Position numbers and translations under genes: made by a program. 64,000 bases of DNA. Origin: Micrococcales bacterium 31B (GTDB taxonomy: Bacteria > Actinomycetota > Actinomycetes > Actinomycetales > Dermabacteraceae). Where the stretch lies: assembly GCA_022803075.1 (NCBI GenBank), contig JAFFTF010000002.1:350090-414089 (forward strand), given 5' to 3'. Positions within the stretch are counted from its first letter, which is position 1. Each line of letters begins with the position of its first letter. Positions 58,882 to 64,000 of this stretch are shown here, in pieces. Below the pieces are notes generated by a model. That model was not told the DNA's origin and searched no databases. It worked only from the letters and a program-made list of their open reading frames with translations.

Positions 58882-61800
58882 GCGGCAACCTCCTTGTTTT
58901 TACTCGTAAGTTCACAGGAGAGTCCTTTCTCTCGGGAATACCGCAACACTGCAGTTCCCAGGATGGGAGTTGTGATGGTGGATTCAAAAGTCGCGCTGTG
59001 GTGCTCGACTTGCTTCATGGTCAGAAAGAGTTCTCCCTGAAGCAGCTGGTGCCGACGCCAGACTGAGCACGCGCGTGTGGCACCTTTTTCGAGAACGTCG
59101 ATCACCTCATCGATGACATTTTCGGTACACAACGCGTGATGCAGGCGAATGCTCCACGAAGCGATTCGTCGAGCCTGCGAGTCAGACAGTTCATCGCTCC
59201 AATTTGGGGCCGAGGACCATGGGCTGCCAGGATCCAAGATGGCGGTGCCTTCGGGATCCAGGAGGCACAGAATCACCTCAATAGAATCCTGGCTCTGACG
59301 CACCCTTCCGCCCAAGGCGGACCCTGGCGCGTCCGGATCAGTCCCAGTATTTTTTTTCAGGAGACCCTTGAGGTTGGTTTGGCTGCCGTCACCGAAGTAA
59401 CTCAGTGTGTATTCGTCAGCCTCTCGCTTCGATGCGAGTCTGCGCCCGTCGTAACGCGCACGACTTTCGCTGAGTTCTGACGAGTCCTCGGGATCGTAAG
59501 CGGCCGCGATCAAGTCGGCGATGTCGCCCGGGAGGTTGATGCGGCGGTCCGAAGCGTCTAGGGCAAGAAAGGTGCGCCGCAGTTGATACTGCGAATACAC
59601 CTTTTCGGACCCTGGATCAAAGCGTGGCATCCCCTGATTGGATAGTTTCCGTACCAGCACGGTGCAGCGAGGCACTTGCAACGACTTTGGACGTTGAGTA
59701 CGTGGGCGGGGACCGTGACGATGAAGTCGACCGATGCGCTGCAGTAGTGCGTCCATGGGCGCTATGTCTGAATACAGCACATCAAAGTCGACGTCAAGTG
59801 ACTGCTCAGCTACTTGGGTGGCCACTACGACGCGGCGCGCAGCGTGCGGCGGGCGAATGAATGCGCCGAAACCGGCATCTTTACCGAAGGTGCGCACCAG
59901 GTTTTCATCGTTTTCCAACCGGTGGCAGGCCATGAATCGAGAGTGATTCAGAGTGACAGTGTATGCCCCACATTGACGCAGATGGTCGTATAGATTTTGC
60001 GCGCCGCTCACTGTATTGCGGATAACGAGCGCGCAGCCGCCATCACGCAAATCATCGGCCAAAGCTTTGGCGATGGTATCGAAATCGTCTTCCATGAATT
60101 GCAGTTCAACAGTAGGGCCCTGCTCGTCGACATTTACAGACGCACCCTCGACCGCGCCCGTGGCCGATACGAAACTTACCTGTGGATACTGGGTACCCAA
60201 CGCATCTGAGAATTGGTGCTCCTGTTCACGAACTATCTGCCGCACAGCATTGGAGAGGTCCGCCCTTTTGGGTCGTTCGCCTCGCTCGCGCGCCTCTGCC
60301 TCCAATGCCACGCGAATTGCCCTCGAATCACGCGCGGGCCCCTTGACCGTTGAATATGCGAGTGCGAGGTCGCGGCGCACAGGCTCCGGCAGGGTGGCAC
60401 TAAGCAGGATGACTGGGGTCTCCGAAGCACCCAAGATCACCAGCGCCGACTTCAAGAATTCGAGCATGTATGGGTCCGCACAATGAACCTCGTCGATTAT
60501 CACCACTTGCCCCGAGAAAGCCAGATGCCGCAACATGACATGCTTCGACCGCAGGCCCGCAAACAAGATCTGATCGATGGTACAAACGTTGACGTTCGCC
60601 AGAACTCGCTTTTTTCGTCCACGAAGCCATTCATGCGTCATCGCGCTTGGCCTCGCCTCGACGTCATCGTCGTAGACCTCCGACTCCTCAACAGTTCGTG
60701 CGAGACCGCTGAAGGCCGGCTCGCTGTAGGTTTGCTCGGCAAGGCCTGCAAACGATGCGTTGAGTAGTGCCTTAGAATGGATCAGACTGAGCGTGGTCGG
60801 TTCGCTGGTGACGACTTCGAGCCACGCCATAATTCGGGACAGCATCGCGTTCGTAGTCGCCATCGTGGGGAGGGCAAAAGTTACCCCGCTAGCACCGATC
60901 TCGTTAGCCAGGGCATGCGCCGCAGTGAGGGCACATTCGGTCTTTCCCATGCCCATAGGTGCTTCAACCACGTAAAGCCCAGCGCCTCGCCGCGACACGA
61001 GGTCAAAAACTTGGGCCTGCAAGGCGTTTGGTGCAAACCCAAACGTCGTTTCGTATGCTTGCCGGGAATCTCGCTCAGGCGCAATCGACTGCCACGGCCC
61101 TGGCAGTCCCAATCGGTGCCAGGCGTCGCGGGCACGTCTAGTCGTATCGCGTATGAAATCATGCGGATCGACGTCGGTCGACATGTAGGGAAACAATGAC
61201 TCGTCGCTGGCAATCCAGTCGACCATGATGACTAGCCCCGTTAGGACCATGAGGCTCGGCATGCTGGTATCGAGACGCGTGAGTGCGGAATCTTCAAACC
61301 GCTCCCCCACCAGCGCCTCACACCACGCAAAGAATTCGCTACGTACCTCATCCCATTGTGGCTGAAGGCCGGCATTTACCGAGGGGTCGAGCGTCCCTCC
61401 ACTACCATGGCTGTAGCCGTGATGCGCCCCGAGAATTGAAGCTACGGCTGCCGACACGCTTGGTTGCACGCCTCGCTCGTTGAGTGCCTCCTCGACGAAC
61501 AATTGGCTAGCCAAACTATGGTGAAGTTGCCGTCGTAAATCTGTATCAATGTGCTCCGGCACCTTCAAGCCAGCCTCGGTCATACGGTCCGCCAGGTGTG
61601 GCACCATCACCGCAAAACCGGCGGTGATCTTGCCGAGGTCATGCGCGGCCGCCAACAACTTCAGTGCCACTCGAGCCTCCTCCGGAGTGCACTGCATTGA
61701 AGCCAGGAGTAGATTGCGGATGCGCTCGCCCGCCCACCTGTCGAAGACAAGAGACGCCACTGCAGCGCTATCCGCTGCGTGCTGCACAAGAGGTAGCCAT

Positions 61801-61883
61801 TTGTTCGAGTCGGCGCGGTCGGACTTTGCCCAGACGCTCGCAAGCTTTGGTGAAAAACCTGGGTACCGCCCACTAAAGTCCAT
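58878..61883 (-). CDS. cas3: CRISPR nuclease-helicase Cas3 (HD + DExH)
   Basis: About 1001 aa. The HD nuclease domain has VQHAADSAAV and LLAAAHDLGKI; the helicase has Walker A VVEAPMGMGKTECAL, DEVH box VVIIDEVHCADPYM, motif III LLSATLP and motif VI LLQRIGRLHRHG. It degrades DNA marked by Cascade. I prefer ATG 61883 (MDFSGRYPGFSPKLASVWAKSD), which matches family N termini. GTG 61955 is also possible and would give a nearly leaderless mRNA, since the -10 box ends at 61964. First gene of an eight-gene operon. Confidence 0.95.
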   Translation of the reverse strand: MDFSGRYPGFSPKLASVWAKSDRADSNKWLPLVQHAADSAAVASLVFDRWAGERIRNLLLASMQCTPEEARVALKLLAAAHDLGKITAGFAVMVPHLADRMTEAGLKVPEHIDTDLRRQLHHSLASQLFVEEALNERGVQPSVSAAVASILGAHHGYSHGSGGTLDPSVNAGLQPQWDEVRSEFFAWCEALVGERFEDSALTRLDTSMPSLMVLTGLVIMVDWIASDESLFPYMSTDVDPHDFIRDTTRRARDAWHRLGLPGPWQSIAPERDSRQAYETTFGFAPNALQAQVFDLVSRRGAGLYVVEAPMGMGKTECALTAAHALANEIGASGVTFALPTMATTNAMLSRIMAWLEVVTSEPTTLSLIHSKALLNASFAGLAEQTYSEPAFSGLARTVEESEVYDDDVEARPSAMTHEWLRGRKKRVLANVNVCTIDQILFAGLRSKHVMLRHLAFSGQVVIIDEVHCADPYMLEFLKSALVILGASETPVILLSATLPEPVRRDLALAYSTVKGPARDSRAIRVALEAEARERGERPKRADLSNAVRQIVREQEHQFSDALGTQYPQVSFVSATGAVEGASVNVDEQGPTVELQFMEDDFDTIAKALADDLRDGGCALVIRNTVSGAQNLYDHLRQCGAYTVTLNHSRFMACHRLENDENLVRTFGKDAGFGAFIRPPHAARRVVVATQVAEQSLDVDFDVLYSDIAPMDALLQRIGRLHRHGPRPRTQRPKSLQVPRCTVLVRKLSNQGMPRFDPGSEKVYSQYQLRRTFLALDASDRRINLPGDIADLIAAAYDPEDSSELSESRARYDGRRLASKREADEYTLSYFGDGSQTNLKGLLKKNTGTDPDAPGSALGGRVRQSQDSIEVILCLLDPEGTAILDPGSPWSSAPNWSDELSDSQARRIASWSIRLHHALCTENVIDEVIDVLEKGATRACSVWRRHQLLQGELFLTMKQVEHHSATFESTITTPILGTAVLRYSREKGLSCELTSKNKEVAA

Positions 61884-61963
61884 GACAACCGCCTTTGCCT
61901 CGGCGCCTTCATGTTGCCCCTTCGCACCATGGAGTCGCCCGTGAGATTTCCTCACGTACGACG

Positions 61964-62030
61964 ACCCTAGCCGAGCAAGTAGCTAAACGTAAACATTTAA
62001 TTTTTGACAAGAACTTAAAAGTTCGAACTT
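61964..62030 (-). promoter_or_regulatory. cas operon promoter with a pseudo-spacer target and overlapping palindromes
   Basis: Minus strand: a -35-like TTTACG (61993-61988) and an actinobacterial -10 TAGGGT (61969-61964), 18 bp apart; TTGTCA (62010-62005) with TTTAGC (61987-61982) is an alternative pair. Upstream lies AAG (62030-62028) followed by TTCGAACTTTTAAG, matching the pseudo-spacer at 62125-62157. AAGTTC half-sites form overlapping palindromes at 62011-62024 and 62019-62030. Confidence 0.7.
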
Positions 62031-62054
62031 ATTTTTATGGCAGACTTGGTTCGA

Positions 62055-62067
62055 GGTGAGACTCACC
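62055..62067. promoter_or_regulatory. Perfect 6-1-6 inverted repeat between the pseudo-CRISPR unit and the cas promoter
   Basis: GGTGAG A CTCACC. It could be a protein operator or a small RNA hairpin. No T-run follows on either strand. Confidence 0.5.
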
Positions 62068-62096
62068 GATGCGTGCCAATGGGGTCGAAAATACAT

Positions 62097-62185
62097 CGGC
62101 AATCCCCGCGGTCGGGGAACCTGTTGACGTGACTGACACAAGCCTAAAAGCTCGAACGGGTCATCCCCGAGCGCGGGGAACATGC
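62097..62185 (-). ncRNA. Degenerate single-spacer CRISPR unit, probable Cas-regulating crRNA-like RNA (CreR-like)
   Basis: Two 28-bp degenerate repeats (62158-62185 and 62097-62124) enclose a 33-bp pseudo-spacer (62125-62157), the same spacing and direction as the main array. On the minus strand the first repeat keeps CCCCG-CGCT-CGGGG and the handle ATGACCC exactly. The second keeps CCCCG-ACCG-CGGGG but has lost the handle, which is not needed at the 3' end. The pseudo-spacer starts GTTCGAGCTTTTAGG; the cas3 promoter region has GTTCGAACTTTTAAG. Ungapped identity is 19 of the first 24 and 21 of all 33 positions, with an AAG PAM at the target. Transcript and function are inferred. Confidence 0.8.
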
Positions 62186-62254
62186 CACCGCTGACCACGC
62201 GTCGGCACCTCAAGACTACCTAACCCAACCAACCCGCCCCCCGGAGCGTCCGGC

Positions 62255-64000
62255 CTAGGCGAGCAGCCCGCGGATCTCGTCGGCCGTGAGCGACGCGGCC
62301 TGCGCGAACCCGCCCTCCAGCACCGCGTCAAACAGCGCGGCCTTCTGCGCCTTGAGCGCCATCACCTTCTCTTCGATCGTGTTGGTCGCCACCAGTCGGT
62401 ACACCATCACGCTCTTGGTCTGCCCGATGCGGTGCACGCGGTCGACCGCCTGCTCCTCGGCCGCGGGGTTCCACCACGGGTCGAGCACGATGCAGTAATC
62501 GGCCTCGGTGAGGTTCAAACCAAACCCGCCGGCCTTCAACGAAATGAGAAACACGGGAGCCTCGCCCTGCTTGAACGCGTCGATCACATCGGCGCGCTTG
62601 CGGGTCGAGCCATCCAGGTAGGCAAAGTCGATGCCCGCCGCGGTCAGCACCTCGCGCACTCGCCCCAAGAAGCCCGTGAACTGGCTAAACACGATAACTC
62701 GATGCTCTTCGGCGATGATCTCCTGCAGCGTCTCCACGAGAAAATCGAGCTTGGTCGAGGGCACTCCCTCGTGCGAAGGGTCCACGAGCGCCACGTCGAG
62801 CGCCGCCTGGCGCAGGGTCGTGAGCGAGCGAAACACCTGTATCTGATTGCGCGGCAGATCATCAAGCAACCCCAAGACCTTTTGCCGCTCGCGATTCAGC
62901 AGCATGTCGTACACGTGCCGGTGTTCGGGCGCGAGGTCGAGGTCGAGCACCTGCTCCACCTTGGGCGGCAGGTCGCGCACGACCTCCTCCTTCGTGCGGC
63001 GCAGCATGAACGGCCGAATCCGCCGCCGCAGCGTGTCGAGCACCTCCTGGTCGCCGTCGCGTTCAATGGGTCGCGCCACGAGCTCGTCGAAGCGGCGCTT
63101 CGCGGGGTAGAGCCCCGGCGCGACGATCGAAAAGATCGACCACAACTCGGCGAGCCGGTTCTCCATCGGCGTGCCGGTCGCGGCCACCTTGAACCCCGCC
63201 CGCAGCAATTTGGCACACTCGTACACCTTGGTGCGCGAGTTCTTCAAGAACTGCGCCTCGTCAAAGATCGCCCCCGCCCACGGCAGGTCACCAAACTCGT
63301 CAAAATCGAGCCTAAAGATCGTGTACGACGTCACGATGATGTCGTTCTCGTCGTGGTCGCGCGCGAGACTCCCCGCGCGCCGCCGCGACGTCTCATCCAC
63401 CGACGCAACCCGCAGGTGCGGCGCGAACTTACGCACCTCGTGCACCCAGTTACCGATCACGGAGGTGGGGCAGACCACGAGGTACGGGTCGTCCGACCGC
63501 GCCTGCGACACCATCGAAATAATCTGCAGGGTTTTGCCGAGGCCCATATCGTCGGCGAGCACTCCCCCGAGCCCCTGCGACTGCAGGTACGCGAGCCAGC
63601 GATACCCGTCCACCTGGTACGGACGCAGCGTGGCCCGCACCTCGCCCGGCACCTCGAGGGTTGCGTCCACCTCACCGCCCGTGAGTCCCTGCACGAGCTG
63701 CTGCCACGCCTCGCTCTGTTCCTGCACGAGGTTCAGCGCGGCGATGTCTTCGAGCAGCGACACCTGGTAGCGGCTCACGCGCAACTCGTCGGCCTTGGAG
63801 TCGTTCAGTTCGCGCGCCTCGTGAATCAGGTCGCGCAGCTTCTGCAGTTCGGGCACGTTCGTATCGAAATAGGTGCCGCTGGCGAGCACCATCACGCCGT
63901 CTTGCTGGGCCATCGCCGTGATGAGCTCGGCGAGCGGCACCTCCTCGCCGTCGATCGAAACCGTCACGTGCAGGTCGAACCAGTCGCGCTGGCCCAGTTC
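62255..64000 (-). CDS. SNF2-family DEAD/DEAH helicase (5' part outside window)
   Basis: 581 codons visible; the frame is open to the window edge, so the start lies beyond 64000. Motifs: DDMGLGKTLQIISMVSQ (Walker A region), PTSVIGNWVHEV, IFDEAQFLKN (DEAQ box), ATGTPMENRLAELWSIF, and the C-terminal helicase half with VIVFSQFTGFLGRVREVL, ISLKAGGFGLNLTEADYCIVLDPWWNPAAEEQAVDRVHRIGQ (key words DPWWNP and DRVHRIGQ). The visible N terminus (DWFDLHVTVSIDGEEVPL) is typical of long bacterial SNF2 proteins. Bacterial SNF2 ATPases act on DNA-protein or RNA polymerase complexes. The hairpin CCGGAGCGTCCGG (62241-62253) follows the stop. It reads toward the pseudo-CRISPR unit and cas3. Confidence 0.94.
   Translation of the reverse strand, partial: ELGQRDWFDLHVTVSIDGEEVPLAELITAMAQQDGVMVLASGTYFDTNVPELQKLRDLIHEARELNDSKADELRVSRYQVSLLEDIAALNLVQEQSEAWQQLVQGLTGGEVDATLEVPGEVRATLRPYQVDGYRWLAYLQSQGLGGVLADDMGLGKTLQIISMVSQARSDDPYLVVCPTSVIGNWVHEVRKFAPHLRVASVDETSRRRAGSLARDHDENDIIVTSYTIFRLDFDEFGDLPWAGAIFDEAQFLKNSRTKVYECAKLLRAGFKVAATGTPMENRLAELWSIFSIVAPGLYPAKRRFDELVARPIERDGDQEVLDTLRRRIRPFMLRRTKEEVVRDLPPKVEQVLDLDLAPEHRHVYDMLLNRERQKVLGLLDDLPRNQIQVFRSLTTLRQAALDVALVDPSHEGVPSTKLDFLVETLQEIIAEEHRVIVFSQFTGFLGRVREVLTAAGIDFAYLDGSTRKRADVIDAFKQGEAPVFLISLKAGGFGLNLTEADYCIVLDPWWNPAAEEQAVDRVHRIGQTKSVMVYRLVATNTIEEKVMALKAQKAALFDAVLEGGFAQAASLTADEIRGLLA

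Noticed and set aside
62031-62096. A CreT-like toxin RNA (short Shine-Dalgarno plus mini-ORF) next to the guide unit.
   Set aside because: No clear ribosome-binding site, short ORF with rare codons or terminator could be made out; only an inverted repeat is visible.
61983-62213. A 76-codon open frame on the minus strand across the degenerate repeats and the cas promoter.
   Set aside because: It runs through two CRISPR-type repeats and a promoter, lacks a ribosome-binding site and has no protein character. Non-coding RNA is a better reading.

Overview
The window is 64 kb of very G+C-rich DNA (roughly 70% by eye in the core genes). Short overlapping operons, GTG starts, TAG and TGA stops, a monomeric NADP isocitrate dehydrogenase, a SufR-SufBDC cluster and leaderless-looking promoters point to an aerobic actinobacterium (Actinomycetota). 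SURF1 implies a haem-copper oxidase. I cannot name the genus from the sequence alone.

Layout. 1-10.9 kb: housekeeping genes (SURF1 end, ABC-F ATPase, P-loop kinase, LysE exporter, small zincin, icd), then an NO-defence pair (nsrR, a clear palindromic operator, hmp) and a large membrane-anchored protein. 11-14.5 kb: a Tat-exported GH35 beta-galactosidase with a LacI-type operator on its promoter. 14.6-18.8 kb: an insertion-prone island with a duplicated gene end, an AT-rich block with damaged ORFs, a complete ISL3-type insertion sequence, a PAP2 phosphatase and a TAG-interrupted gene. 18.8-25.9 kb: an OmpR/histidine-kinase pair, divergent from a 6-deoxyhexose operon (L-fuconate dehydratase plus a ribose-type ABC importer) that carries three copies of one operator-like motif. 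25.9-30.1 kb: tandem paralogous lipoproteins with an 18-bp coding repeat, a histidine phosphatase, a small XRE regulator/membrane-protein pair with an 18-bp repeat promoter, and a secreted repeat protein. 30.3-38.2 kb: a decaying NarL-type two-component system and MacB/FtsX-type ABC exporter, with internal deletions, in-frame TAGs and a frameshift. 38.3-43.1 kb: sufR-sufB-sufD-sufC-sufT. 43.3-46 kb: a secreted M60 (enhancin-like) metallopeptidase. 46.4-49 kb: an IS21-family element with both genes frameshifted.

49-62.2 kb: a complete type I-E CRISPR-Cas locus. All eight cas genes (cas3-cas8e-cse2-cas7e-cas5e-cas6e-cas1-cas2) lie on the minus strand in one tightly packed operon, followed by a short AT-rich leader and an array of 58 repeats and 57 spacers. 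The IS21 element abuts the leader-distal end. The window closes with the 3' part of a SNF2 helicase gene.

The most interesting feature lies between the SNF2 gene and cas3: two degenerate CRISPR repeats enclosing one 33-nt pseudo-spacer (62097-62185). Both repeats keep the Cas6 stem, and the upstream one keeps the 5' handle. The pseudo-spacer matches the cas3 promoter region (minus strand 62028 to 61996) without gaps at 19 of its first 24 positions, next to a canonical AAG PAM. It looks like an RNA guide that lets Cascade repress its own operon, as in the Cas-regulating RNAs (CreR) known from other CRISPR systems.
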